NCBI GenBank assembly: GCA_963739005.1
Contig: CAVTYQ010000004.1
Location: forward strand, 434,001-498,000
From: DASWJZ01 sp963739005
GTDB taxonomy: Bacteria; Pseudomonadota; Alphaproteobacteria; Rhizobiales; Afifellaceae
Direction: 5' to 3'
DNA: 64,000 nucleotides
The position numbers were made by a program, and so were the translations under genes. This document shows positions 33,625 to 42,676 of the stretch, piece by piece. Each line of letters opens with the position of its first letter. Positions within the stretch are counted from its first letter, which is position 1. The notes beneath the pieces are model-generated. The model did not search any database. It was not told the DNA's origin and saw only the letters and a program-made list of their open reading frames with translations.

Positions 33625-34730
33625 ATTCGGTCGCCGGAGACGATGCGGGGCGTGGAGCGGCCCTGAACCGGTACCGCTGTCGGCTCCGTGTCTCTCCCGG
33701 CAACGAGCATCGGCTCGTGGCTGGTGTCGACGGTCGACTCCTCACGCTCGGCGTCCTCCGAGAGTGTGTCGCGGAGATCGATGATCATGCGGTCCTCGTC
33801 CTCGATCGGCATTCCGAGCTTTGTCTTCAGCTCGATCACCTTGCCGTTCGCCGAGGTGTAGTTGGCGCTGTGACCTGCGAGATCGGGCGCATGCTTGACC
33901 AGCACCGCCTTCTTCTCGCGGATGTATCGTGCGTAGAGCTTGGTGATCAGAGTTTCGTGCTTCTCCACTTCGGAGGCGGCAGCGTCGAAGTCCTTGTCGG
34001 GATCGACGGTGAAGAACGCCAGCATCATGGTCATGAAGATCGCGCCGATATTGACGGTCGCGAGGACCAGGGCGGAGATATCGGAGAAGGCGCTTGCAAG
34101 CGTTCCCCAAAGGCCGAGCGACGTCACGTTGGAGCGAACGTTGGACAGGAGGTCGCCGAAATTGGCGAGTTCGGAGACGGCCGAGGTCGATGCGCGGCCG
34201 ACGGTCAGAACGGAGACGATGCCGGCAAGCACGAAGCTCAGGAGCAGGAAGAGCGCCAACGAGGTCCACAGCACCTTCCGCCGGTATTCCGACCAGACCT
34301 GTCGGATGCTTCGCCCGGCGACGTGCGCGAGAACGAGCACAAAGAACGCAAAGGCGACCGATACCGTGTAGGAGACGAAGCTAGAGCCGTTCAGGGCGAC
34401 GTCGAACAAGTATTTGTTGACCGGCGCCTCGAGCAGCGCCAGAGCCAGCGCGAATACGGCGAAGTAAATCCAGCGGACTCGGTGTTTGTTGAGCGGCCGC
34501 CGAACGACGCTATGGATGCGTTCGAACTCGCCTTGCGCCTTCTGCAGGCTCTCCTTCGCGGTCTTGTAGTGTTCCGACATCGGTCCGCATTTCTCGTTGA
34601 CCGAGAAAAGCTCATTGTTGCGCTCGTTCAGGATTTTCTCGTACGCCGCGGTCGCTGCGAAACGGTGGTTCCTTGCGGTCGCCAGCTCCTGCGCCGGATC
34701 GGTTCTATAGGTCGAAGTATTCTGCGCCAT
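33621..34730 (-). CDS. Four-TM membrane protein with coiled-coil flanks
   Basis: A 369-residue protein, not recognised. An N-terminal helical, coiled-coil-prone region (1-80) precedes four membrane helices near 87-103, 118-138, 153-177 and 218-241. A long charged C-terminal domain (245-369) includes a KHETLITKLYARYIREKKAVLVKH helix. It starts at ATG 34730, and its stop overlaps the start of the vWA-like gene (ATGA). A possible promoter lies just upstream inside the end of carA. The pair looks like a membrane platform plus a secreted ligand-binding domain. Confidence 0.8.
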   Translation of the reverse strand: MAQNTSTYRTDPAQELATARNHRFAATAAYEKILNERNNELFSVNEKCGPMSEHYKTAKESLQKAQGEFERIHSVVRRPLNKHRVRWIYFAVFALALALLEAPVNKYLFDVALNGSSFVSYTVSVAFAFFVLVLAHVAGRSIRQVWSEYRRKVLWTSLALFLLLSFVLAGIVSVLTVGRASTSAVSELANFGDLLSNVRSNVTSLGLWGTLASAFSDISALVLATVNIGAIFMTMMLAFFTVDPDKDFDAAASEVEKHETLITKLYARYIREKKAVLVKHAPDLAGHSANYTSANGKVIELKTKLGMPIEDEDRMIIDLRDTLSEDAEREESTVDTSHEPMLVAGRDTEPTAVPVQGRSTPRIVSGDRI

Positions 34731-34824
34731 GGCATCGCCCCGTCGCTGCGCGGGGGCGGGTCGGGCCCCTCAAGCGCATCGTGAGCAAGACGTTAGCGGT
34801 GCAAATCTGAGTTGTCTACACGTG

Positions 34825-34852
34825 AAAATAGCGCAATAGTTGTATCGATCAA
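34825..34852 (-). promoter_or_regulatory. Possible promoter for the four-TM/vWA-like pair
   Basis: On the minus strand TTGATC (34852-34847) and TATTTT (34830-34825) are 16 bases apart, in an AT-rich patch between carA and the four-TM gene. The match to sigma-70 elements is moderate and unproven. Confidence 0.35.
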
Positions 34853-36045
34853 TTGGAGCCGGACCCCGCTTCCTTCCCCTTCGCCATCAATTCAGCGAAG
34901 CGCTTGAAGAGGTAGTGGCTGTCCTGCGGGCCGGGCGAGGCCTCCGGATGGTACTGCACCGAGAAAACCGGCTTGTCGGTCATGCGGATGCCGCAGTTCG
35001 AGCCGTCGAAGAGCGAGACGTGCGTCTCCTCGACGTTCTTCGGCAGGCTGTCGCGGTCGAGCGCGAAGCCGTGGTTCATCGAGACGATCTCGACCTTGCC
35101 GGTGGTGAAATCCTTCACCGGATGGTTGGCGCCGTGATGGCCCTGCCGCATCTTCGTGGTCTCTCCGCCGAGCGCCAGGCCGAGCATCTGGTGGCCGAGG
35201 CATATCCCGAACGTGGGCACGCCGGATTCGACCACGGCCCTGATCGTCGGCACGGAATATTCTCCGGTCGCCGCCGGATCGCCCGGGCCGTTCGAGAGGA
35301 ATACGCCGTCGGGCTTTTTCGAAAGCACGTCCTCCGCCGTCGCCGTCGCCGGCAGCACCGTTACGTCGCAGCCCTGGTCGGCGAGAAGGCGCAGAATGTT
35401 GCGCTTGATGCCGTAGTCGATGGCGACGACGCGGAAGCGCGGATTCCCCTCGCGGTGGCCGTAGCCGGCGCCGAGATGCCAGGTCGTCTCGTCCCAGGAG
35501 AAGCTCTGGCCGGTGGTCACGCCGGGTACGAGGTCGAGGCCCGCCATCTTCGGCAGCGCGGCGGCTTCGGTCTTAAGCGCCGCAACATCGAAGACGCCGT
35601 CGGGCGCGTTGACGACGATGCCGTTCGGCATGCCCTTCTCGCGGATGCGCGCGGTCAGCGCCCGCGTGTCGACGCCGGAAATCCCGACGATGCCGCGCGC
35701 GCTCAGCCATTGATCGAAGCGCCGGGTCGCGCGCCAGCTCGCTGGCTCGGTGACGTCGGTCTTAAGGACGCAGCCGGTGACGCCGGAGCTTGCCGCCGCG
35801 TTCACCGTCTCGATGTCTTCCTCGTTGGTGCCGACATTGCCGATATGCGGGAAGGTGAAGGTGACGATCTGCCCGGCATAGGAGGGGTCGGTCAGGATCT
35901 CCTCGTAGCCGGTCATCGCGGTGTTGAAGCAGACTTCGCCAGCGGCTTTTCCAGCGGCGCCGACGCCGACGCCCTCAACGACCGTTCCGTCGTCGAGCAC
36001 GAGGAGGGCGGTCGCCTTCGGTTCGCTCCAGGGAGGGGTGGTCAT
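34849..36045 (-). CDS. carA: Carbamoyl-phosphate synthase small subunit
   Basis: A 398-residue glutamine amidotransferase subunit that supplies ammonia to CarB. The N-terminal CPSase domain carries GEVCFNTAMTGYEEILTDPSY and GVDTRALT. The C-terminal class I amidotransferase has the nucleophile Cys in FGICLGHQML and His/Glu in YHPEASPGP. It is divergent from yqeY, and carB lies about 6.4 kb downstream on the same strand with unrelated genes between. Confidence 0.98.
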   Translation of the reverse strand: MTTPPWSEPKATALLVLDDGTVVEGVGVGAAGKAAGEVCFNTAMTGYEEILTDPSYAGQIVTFTFPHIGNVGTNEEDIETVNAAASSGVTGCVLKTDVTEPASWRATRRFDQWLSARGIVGISGVDTRALTARIREKGMPNGIVVNAPDGVFDVAALKTEAAALPKMAGLDLVPGVTTGQSFSWDETTWHLGAGYGHREGNPRFRVVAIDYGIKRNILRLLADQGCDVTVLPATATAEDVLSKKPDGVFLSNGPGDPAATGEYSVPTIRAVVESGVPTFGICLGHQMLGLALGGETTKMRQGHHGANHPVKDFTTGKVEIVSMNHGFALDRDSLPKNVEETHVSLFDGSNCGIRMTDKPVFSVQYHPEASPGPQDSHYLFKRFAELMAKGKEAGSGSN

Positions 36046-36170
36046 CTTGCCTCGTCATCCGCGGTCGAGCCGTCCGCTTGCCGGTCGGGCGCCGCACCAC
36101 TAACGATTTTGGAACTTCGCGCCCATCTAAGGGCGGGCGGCGAAACGGTCAACGCGCCGGGGTATTTGTC

Positions 36171-36621
36171 ATGCGCGAGAAGGTCAACGAGGCGCTGAAG
36201 GCGGCGATGAAGAGCCGCGACGCGGCCCGCGTCTCCGCGCTTCGCATGATCAGCGCCGCCTTCAAGGACCGCGACATCCTTGCCCGCGGCGAGCGGCGCC
36301 GGGACCGCTTCCGACGAGGAACTCCTTTCGGTGATGGCGAAGATGATCCGCCAGCGCGAGGAATCGGCGAAGGCCTACGACGACGGCAAGCGCCCCGAGC
36401 TCGCGGCGAAGGAGCGCGCCGAGATCGAGGTGATCCGCGCTTTCATGCCGGCACAGATGTCGGAGGCGGACGTTGCCGCGGCCGCCAAGGCCGCGATTTC
36501 AGAAGCCGGCGCAACGTCCCAGCGCGACATGGGCAAGGTGATGGCGCTGCTGAAGGAGCGCCACGCCGGCAAGATGGACTTCGGCAAGGCGAGCGCCGTC
36601 GTGAAGGGGCTCCTCGCCTAG
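36171..36621 (+). pseudogene. GatB/YqeY-domain protein, frameshifted
   Basis: From ATG 36171 the frame reads MREKVNEALKAAMKSRDAARVSALRM and on to DILARGE, as in YqeY. The homologous continuation GAGTASDEELLSVMAKMIRQREES and onward to GKASAVVKGLLA (stop 36619-36621) lies in the +1 frame from 36295. A single extra C at about 36294 explains the break; without it the protein would be about 149 residues, the normal length. YqeY is widely conserved next to dnaG in this group, which makes a sequencing or assembly indel as likely as true inactivation. The domain is related to the tRNA-amidotransferase GatB tail; its role is unclear. Confidence 0.85.
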
Positions 36622-36709
36622 GAGCGGCAAGCCGTCCCGGGCCGCGGCGATTTGCACCAGCCGCGGATTCCCCTCATACTTCTTTGCCTGAGATGCGGCG
36701 GGGGCGGCG

Positions 36710-38500
36710 ATGGGCTCGCGGACAAAGACGTTCAAGATCGCGCTGATCAAGCCGGCGCGTTACGATTCCGACGGCTATGTCATCCAGTGGTGGAAGTCCT
36801 GCGTGCCGGCGAACTCGCTCGGCTGCCTCTACGCGTTCGCCCGTGACTGCGCCGACCGCCGGGTGCTCGGTCCCGATGTCGATATCACCTATTCCGGCTA
36901 CGACGAGCCGAACACCGTCGTTCCGGTCAAGACGCTGATCAGCCAGCTGTCGGCGGCGGACGGCGCTCTCGTCTGCATGGTCGGCGTGCAGTCGAACCAG
37001 TTTCCCCGCACAATGCACATCGTCCGGCGCTTCCGCGCCGCTGGCATCCCGGTCGCAATCGGCGGCTTCCACGTGTCGGGCTGTCTGGCGATGCTGAAGG
37101 AGATTCCGGCCGACATCCAGGAAGCGATCGACATCGGCTGCACCATCTTCGCCGGCGAGGCGGAGGAGGGGCGCTTCGAGATGCTCCTGAAGGACGTCTG
37201 GGAGAAGAAGGCGAAGCCGATCTACAATTTCATGGACGCGTTGCCGAGCCTGGCTGGTGCGCCGACGCCGATCCTCCCCGACAACGTGCTCGACCGCGTG
37301 GCGGCGCGCTACGCGCCATTCGATTCCGGCCGCGGCTGCCCCTACCAGTGCTCGTTCTGCTCGATCATCAACGTGCAGGGCCGCAAGTCGCGCTGGCGCA
37401 CGCCCGACGACGTCGAGGCGCTGCTCCGCGAAAACTGGTCGCGTGGCGTTCGCCGCCTTCTGATCACCGACGACAACTTCGCCCGCAACAAGGACTGGGA
37501 GCTGGTGCTCGACCGCATGATCCTGCTGCGCGAGGAAGGCATCAAGTTCAAGTTCTTCATCCAGGCCGACGCGCTCTGCCACAAGACCGAGGGCTTCATC
37601 GAGAAGTGCGCCAAGGCCGGCTGCAACTGGGTCTATGTCGGGCTTGAAAGCGTCAACCCGGACAATCTGATGGCCGCCAAGAAGCGGCAGAACAAGATCT
37701 GGGAGTATCGCAAGATGCTCCAGAAGTGGAAGAAGCACCGAGTCCGAATCTACATCGGCTACATCACCGGCTTCCCCTACGACACGCCGGAATCGATCGC
37801 CCGCGATGTGGAGATCATCAAGAACGAGCTGCCGGTCGAGCTGGTCGAGTTCTTCTATCTGACGCCGCTTCCAGGCTCCGAGGACCACAAGCGCCTGCAC
37901 GAGGCGGGGACCTGGATGGACCCCGACATGAACAAATACGCGCTCTCGCACCGGGTGACGCACCACCCGAAGATGTCGGACGCGGAGTGGGAGCACGCAT
38001 TCGAGAGCGCGTGGGAGCAGTACTACAACCGCGCGCATATCGAGCGCATCCTGCGCCGGCTGGCGGCGCAGAGAATAAGTCTTTTCAAAACGATATGGCC
38101 GCTGCTCTGGTTCTGGTCGACGCACAAGGTCGAGCGCGTGCATCCGGTCGAGGCAGGCTATCTTCGGCGCAGGGCGCGCACCGAACGGCGCCCCGGCATG
38201 CCGATCGAGAATCCGCTCGTCTTCTACACCAAGCATTTCGCGCGGACGGCCGTGCGGCAGGTGCGGATCGGCGGGCTCTTTGCCACGCTCGTCTATCTCG
38301 CCTGGAAGATCGAGCGTGATCCGGCGAAGCGCAGCTATATGGACGCGGCGTTGACGCCGGCGCTCGACGATCGCGAGGCGGTCGACGAGCTTGAGCTGAT
38401 CCGCACGCATGGCGCGGCGGCGAACGATCTCCAGCGCGCGCACATCCATCGGCATGGCGAGGCGGAACTGGAGCGCGAGCCACTGGTCGCAGCCGAATAG
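36710..38500 (+). CDS. B12-binding-type radical SAM protein
   Basis: A 596-residue protein. The N-terminal part (about 8-160) has a cobalamin-binding-like Rossmann pattern (VCMVGVQSNQFPRTMHIVRRFRAAGIPVAIGGFHVSG). The radical SAM core begins DSGRGCPYQCSFC with the 4Fe-4S cysteines at 210, 214 and 217, and includes LLITDDNFARNKDWE and NWVYVGLESVNPDNL. A long C-terminal extension (about 430-596) has basic and hydrophobic segments. The DxHxxG cobalamin motif is not evident, so B12 binding is uncertain. Substrate unknown. It is inserted between yqeY and dnaG. Confidence 0.9.
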   Translation: MGSRTKTFKIALIKPARYDSDGYVIQWWKSCVPANSLGCLYAFARDCADRRVLGPDVDITYSGYDEPNTVVPVKTLISQLSAADGALVCMVGVQSNQFPRTMHIVRRFRAAGIPVAIGGFHVSGCLAMLKEIPADIQEAIDIGCTIFAGEAEEGRFEMLLKDVWEKKAKPIYNFMDALPSLAGAPTPILPDNVLDRVAARYAPFDSGRGCPYQCSFCSIINVQGRKSRWRTPDDVEALLRENWSRGVRRLLITDDNFARNKDWELVLDRMILLREEGIKFKFFIQADALCHKTEGFIEKCAKAGCNWVYVGLESVNPDNLMAAKKRQNKIWEYRKMLQKWKKHRVRIYIGYITGFPYDTPESIARDVEIIKNELPVELVEFFYLTPLPGSEDHKRLHEAGTWMDPDMNKYALSHRVTHHPKMSDAEWEHAFESAWEQYYNRAHIERILRRLAAQRISLFKTIWPLLWFWSTHKVERVHPVEAGYLRRRARTERRPGMPIENPLVFYTKHFARTAVRQVRIGGLFATLVYLAWKIERDPAKRSYMDAALTPALDDREAVDELELIRTHGAAANDLQRAHIHRHGEAELEREPLVAAE

Positions 38501-38520
38501 GCGCCTTTGGAGGGAGGGGC

Positions 38521-38544
38521 GCGGCGCCGCTGAAACGGCGCCGC
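38521..38544. terminator. GC hairpin between convergent genes
   Basis: A perfect 9-bp stem GCGGCGCCG / CGGCGCCGC with a 6-base CTGAAA loop lies between the radical SAM gene and the convergent Met/His-rich gene. No good T-tract follows on either strand, so termination is only possible. Confidence 0.45.
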
Positions 38545-38559
38545 TTCAGGCAAGTCGGG

Positions 38560-38937
38560 CTACTTCATCATCTCGATGGTGCAATGTCCGTGGGCGGGCA
38601 TGTGCATCATCTGGTCGGCCATCGCGTAGTTCTGCGATTTCATGCCGCCGGCGGCGACCGCGTCCATGAAATGCACGTCTCCTTGCGCGACGCCGGAAAG
38701 CATCCAGTGCGCGGTGGCGCCGGCGGGAATCTCCTCTTTGCCCATGTTGTGGAACTCGACCATCATGCCGCCGGTGTCCGACATGCCGGCGCTGCAGGTG
38801 ACGTCGTGCATCATCATCGGATGCATCTCGTCGGCCATCATGTGGTCGCTCGCCATGCCCGCGGCGAACGCCGGGGCGAGGAAGAGGGGAGTGGCGGAAA
38901 AGACGGCTGCGAAAGCGGCGCGTTGCAAGATTCTCAT
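38560..38937 (-). CDS. Exported Met/His-rich protein, possible metal binder
   Basis: A 125-residue protein with a signal peptide (MRILQRAAFAAVFSATPLFLAPAFA). The mature part of about 100 residues contains roughly 20 Met and 9 His in clusters (DHMMADEMHPMMMHDVTC, QMMHMPAHGHC) and two cysteines. Met/His clusters in the periplasm are typical of copper or silver ligands, but no known copper protein family is recognised. The start at 38937 places the signal peptide first. It is upstream, on the same strand, of nothing obvious; the TetR gene lies behind it on the same strand. Confidence 0.82.
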   Translation of the reverse strand: MRILQRAAFAAVFSATPLFLAPAFAAGMASDHMMADEMHPMMMHDVTCSAGMSDTGGMMVEFHNMGKEEIPAGATAHWMLSGVAQGDVHFMDAVAAGGMKSQNYAMADQMMHMPAHGHCTIEMMK

Positions 38938-39065
38938 CGGGAGATCCTCCGGAATTGTCGACCAGAGAACCTTGCGCGCCACCGGGCGGGCCCCACAATT
39001 CAAGGCGGTTCAAGAAAGCGCCAGATCGCGCTCGCGGGCGCTCACGCCAGCGCGAGTGAGAACGT

Positions 39066-39713
39066 CTAGCCCTGCGCGGCCGGACGCGGCTCGCGGTCGG
39101 CGAAGAGGAGCGCCAGATAGTTGCGGAACTGCCGCGACTGGCGCGCGACCAGATGCGGATCGCCATAGCTTCGCGACAGGATCAGCCCACCCTCGACGAT
39201 CGCGACGACCATTTCGGCGAGCTCCGCGGCGGTGACCGGCGCCTTCGGCTCGTAGCAGGCGAGGATCGCGCCGAAGCGCGCCTCGTAGAGCGCCTCCCAC
39301 CGTTTCAGCCCGTCGGCGACGAGCGTCTGCACGCCATCATCGAACTGCCGGCTCTGATACGCGTAGGCGGCGTAGATGCAGCCGGCAAGCGGCGTGGTGC
39401 GCGCCTCGACGAAGGCCTCGAAGCCCTTGAGGAACGCCAGCGTCGCCTCGAGCGGATCGTCGGAGACGGCGTCCGCCGCGGCGGCAAACGTCTCGAAGAG
39501 CGCCAGATGGTTTCCGCGATAGTGCTCTGCGAGCGCGCGGGCGAAATCGGCCTTGCCGCCGAAATGATGGAAGAAGGCGCCCTTGGTGAGATTTGTCGCC
39601 TTGAGAAGATCGTCGAGGGAGGTTCCGGCGAAGCCTTGGCGAAGCACCATCGGCTCGGCGGCGGCGAGGATACGTTCGCGCGTGTCGCGGCCTTTCGCGA
39701 GGGCTTTTCCCAT
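39066..39713 (-). CDS. TetR-family transcriptional regulator
   Basis: A 215-residue repressor. The N-terminal HTH (TRERILAAAEPMVLRQGFAGTSLDDLLKATNLTKGAFFHHFGGKADF) is classic TetR, and the C-terminal ligand-binding domain (about 75-205) is of the YcdC/AcrR-like type with one-off cysteines. Two ACCGACCGGTC palindromes lie at and upstream of its start codon, indicating autoregulation. Close to it are a GST gene upstream and the Met/His-rich protein downstream, all on the same strand; the inducer is unknown. Confidence 0.93.
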   Translation of the reverse strand: MGKALAKGRDTRERILAAAEPMVLRQGFAGTSLDDLLKATNLTKGAFFHHFGGKADFARALAEHYRGNHLALFETFAAAADAVSDDPLEATLAFLKGFEAFVEARTTPLAGCIYAAYAYQSRQFDDGVQTLVADGLKRWEALYEARFGAILACYEPKAPVTAAELAEMVVAIVEGGLILSRSYGDPHLVARQSRQFRNYLALLFADREPRPAAQG

Positions 39714-39760
39714 ACCGACCGGTCTCCTTGTTATTGGAGCAGCATACCGACCGGTCGGTT
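39714..39760. promoter_or_regulatory. Double TetR operator
   Basis: A perfect 14-bp palindrome ACCGACCGGTCGGT (39746-39759) and a second partial copy ACCGACCGGTC (39714-39724) touching the TetR start codon. Their centres are 32 bases apart, about three helical turns, on one DNA face. The sequence is a typical TetR-family operator. Confidence 0.85.
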
Positions 39761-39779
39761 GAGGATTGGTTAACGAAAT

Positions 39780-40481
39780 CTACCCGTCGAGCTCCGGATA
39801 GTGGCGGAAGATGCCGTCCTCGTTGAACGGGATGCGCCGCTCGCTGGCGACGTAGGCCTTGATCCGCGACCTTGCCGCGACGCGATCGCGAAGTGCGACG
39901 ACCCGGGGAGCTTTCGGAAGCTCGCGCTTCATCGCCTTCGGAAATGCGTAGCTCAAGCCCTCGACCACCTGGAAGAGCGAGAGGTCGGCGGTGGTGAGCC
40001 TGGCGCCGACGAGATGCGCGTCGCCCTTCGGATTGCGCTGAAGGATCGTCTCGAACCATTCGAGGAATTTTGCGATGCGGCTCTCGCGGAACATCTTCGC
40101 GCGGCGGAGCAATTCCGGCTTCTGGTCCTCGTAGTAGAGATCCACGCCGAGCGGATGATGCGTGTCGTGCGCCTCGACCACGAGGTCGGCGATCGTGAGC
40201 TGGATCTGGTGCGCCCAGAGCCGCCCCGCCTCGCTCTTCGGGTGAAGCCCGTGCTTGTCGCCGAGATAGAGGAGGATGTTGGCGGTCTGCCCGATCACCT
40301 TCTTCCCGTCCTTCAGGTAGGGCGGGGCGAAGGAGGGATGCTCGCCGGAATCGGCATCCCGCAGCGACATGCCGCCCTCGCGCCAGACATCGGCGTAGGC
40401 GGCGCCGGCTTCCTCCAGCGCCAGGCGGACGAATTCGCCGCGCCCCTGGATCGAGGGCCAATAGTAGAGCTCGTAAGGCAT
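39780..40481 (-). CDS. Glutathione S-transferase family protein
   Basis: A 233-residue GST of the alpha/mu/sigma-like type, with MPYELYYWPSIQGRGEFVRLALEEAGAAY at the N-terminus (catalytic Tyr6-7 region), IGQTANILLYLGDKHGL, and a C-terminal helical domain with LTTADLSLFQVVEGLSYAFP. It lies 66 bases upstream of the TetR gene with the double operator between them, so it could be read into by, or share a regulator with, that gene. The start at 40481 fits the fold. Confidence 0.92.
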   Translation of the reverse strand: MPYELYYWPSIQGRGEFVRLALEEAGAAYADVWREGGMSLRDADSGEHPSFAPPYLKDGKKVIGQTANILLYLGDKHGLHPKSEAGRLWAHQIQLTIADLVVEAHDTHHPLGVDLYYEDQKPELLRRAKMFRESRIAKFLEWFETILQRNPKGDAHLVGARLTTADLSLFQVVEGLSYAFPKAMKRELPKAPRVVALRDRVAARSRIKAYVASERRIPFNEDGIFRHYPELDG

Positions 40482-40587
40482 ATGCCGCCTCCAGCGAACG
40501 TTGGGGCCTGTGTTTTTCGGGCGCACATGAGGGAACCGTGGCGCCCCGCAATGCGCATACCCAAATCACGTGCTAAGCGCTGTCAGC

Positions 40588-42510
40588 ATGCGGTTTCCCC
40601 CGGCTTTCCTCGACGACATCCGCGCCCGCGTCCCGATCTCCGACGTGATCGGGCGCAAAGTCACGTGGGACAAGCGGAAATCCAATCCCGGCCGCGGCGA
40701 CTATTGGGCCTGCTGCCCCTTCCACGGCGAGAAGACGCCCTCCTTCCACGCCGAGAACCGCAAGGGCCGCTACCATTGCTTCGGCTGCGGGGCGTCGGGC
40801 GACCACTTTACCTTCCTGGTCGAGCAGGAGGGGCTGAGCTTTCCGGAAGCCGTCGCGCAGCTCGCTCAGGACGCCGGGCTGCCGCTTCCCGACCGCGACC
40901 CGGACGCCGAGAAGCATGAGGCGGCGCGCGCCTCGCTCCACGATGTGGTGGAGAAAGCAGCCTGCTTCTTCGAGGCCGCGCTGCAAGGCCCCGACGGCGG
41001 CAAGGCGCGCGCCTATCTCCGCGAGCGCGGCCTTTCGCCGGAGACCCAGAAGCGCTTCCGCATCGGCTATGCGCCCGCGAGCCGCAACGCGCTGAAGGAG
41101 CATCTCGCGGCGGCGAATATCACGCAGGAGCAGATGATCGAGGCCGGGCTGCTGATCGCCGGCGACGACATCCCGGTCTCCTACGACCGCTTCCGCGACC
41201 GCATCATCTTTCCGATCACCGACTTCCGCGGCCGCGTGATCGCCTTCGGCGGACGCGCGCTCGCCCCCGATGCGCAGGCGAAATACCTGAACTCGCCCGA
41301 GACGCCGCTCTTCCACAAGAGCCACGTTCTCTACAACGGCCAGGCCGCGCGCGCCGCGTCGCGGAAGGGCGGACACGTCCTCGTCGTGGAAGGCTACATC
41401 GACGTCATCGCCTGCGTCGCCGCCGGCTTCGAGGCGACGGTCGCGCCGCTCGGCACAGCCCTCACCGAAGACCAGCTTCGCATGCTCTGGCAGATGGCGG
41501 AGGAACCGGTCCTCTGCTTCGACGGCGACGAGGCGGGGCTGAAGGCGGCGTTCCGCGCCGTCAATCTGGCGCTTGCCGAGCTGAAGCCGGCGAAGAGCGT
41601 CCGCTTTGCGCTTCTCCCGGGCGGGCAGGACCCGGACGATCTCATCCGCGCCGAGGGGCCGGAGGCGTTCAGAAAGATCCTCGACGCCGCGAAGCCGCTC
41701 GTCGACATGCTGTGGCTGAGTGCAACCTACGGGCTTGACCTGGCGACGCCGGAGCGGCGGGCGGGCGTCGAGCAGGCGCTCCGCGCTGCGGTGGCGACGA
41801 TCGGCGACATCGATGTCCGGCGGCACTACGAGACCGCGGTCAAGGAGAGCCTGGCGCTCCACTTCGGCTCCGCGCGGCGGCCCCCGAATCAGTATCAGAA
41901 TCGGCGGGCGGATTGGCGCCGACAGGGAGAGCGGCGGTTCCAGCCCCCGCCCGCCGGCCCCTCGGCGAGCCTCCTTGCGAATTCCATGGTGCGCGGCGGG
42001 CGAAGCGTCGGTCCGAGCCTCGGCGAGGCGATCCTGGTCGCCGTGCCGATTCTCTACCCTGAGATCGCCGCGGAACGGCTGGAAATGCTGGCCGACGCCA
42101 CCTTCGCCGGCAAAGGTCTCGCCGATCTCGCCGCTGCGCTTGCCGCGGAACTTGCTGAAACGCCTGGGATTTCGGCGGGCGAGCTGCGGGTTGCCCTGGA
42201 GCGGGCTGGCCATACCACTGAAATCACTCAGCTTTTTGAGAAGCTGCGCGGCGCGGGCCTTGGCGCCCTTTCGGCGGCCGGCGCCGAACGCGCCGCCGCC
42301 ATCTGGGACGACGCTGCCCACTTGCGTCTTCGGGCCGGCGCGTTATCTATCGAACGGCAGGTGGCAGCCACGGCGCTCGGTCGCGAGGCGAGCGACGTGC
42401 ACTTGAGCCGTCTGCGGGATATCCTGGAGCAAGATCAGCGCAGCCTTCGTCCCGATCGGAATGACGAGACGGAAGGGGCGGTGATCGTGCACCCGTTCAA
42501 GCGACGCTGA
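40588..42510 (+). CDS. dnaG: DNA primase
   Basis: A 640-residue primase that makes RNA primers at the replication fork. The N-terminal CHC2 zinc ribbon is intact (CCPFHGEKTPSF, YHCFGCGASGD), and the TOPRIM catalytic core shows VVEGYIDVIA and CFDGDEAGLKA. The C-terminal helicase-binding region ends in HPFKRR. The start at ATG 40588 (MRFPPAFLDDIRARV) matches the family; a GTG 6 codons upstream is possible. It is followed after 166 bases by rpoD, the conserved primase-sigma order. Confidence 0.97.
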   Translation: MRFPPAFLDDIRARVPISDVIGRKVTWDKRKSNPGRGDYWACCPFHGEKTPSFHAENRKGRYHCFGCGASGDHFTFLVEQEGLSFPEAVAQLAQDAGLPLPDRDPDAEKHEAARASLHDVVEKAACFFEAALQGPDGGKARAYLRERGLSPETQKRFRIGYAPASRNALKEHLAAANITQEQMIEAGLLIAGDDIPVSYDRFRDRIIFPITDFRGRVIAFGGRALAPDAQAKYLNSPETPLFHKSHVLYNGQAARAASRKGGHVLVVEGYIDVIACVAAGFEATVAPLGTALTEDQLRMLWQMAEEPVLCFDGDEAGLKAAFRAVNLALAELKPAKSVRFALLPGGQDPDDLIRAEGPEAFRKILDAAKPLVDMLWLSATYGLDLATPERRAGVEQALRAAVATIGDIDVRRHYETAVKESLALHFGSARRPPNQYQNRRADWRRQGERRFQPPPAGPSASLLANSMVRGGRSVGPSLGEAILVAVPILYPEIAAERLEMLADATFAGKGLADLAAALAAELAETPGISAGELRVALERAGHTTEITQLFEKLRGAGLGALSAAGAERAAAIWDDAAHLRLRAGALSIERQVAATALGREASDVHLSRLRDILEQDQRSLRPDRNDETEGAVIVHPFKRR

Positions 42511-42676
42511 CGGCCAAAGGTCCGCGTAGAGGATCACCGCCCGGCGCCGCACGATGTGAGGCGAGGCACCGGAAGCGGCGTGGTTAAGGCGACCTTTAGG
42601 GGAACCGCCTATCGACCGCGCCATTCCCTTCGAAACCGGCGGCCCTGCGCGCGGGCCGGCTGAGACGCGAGACCAG

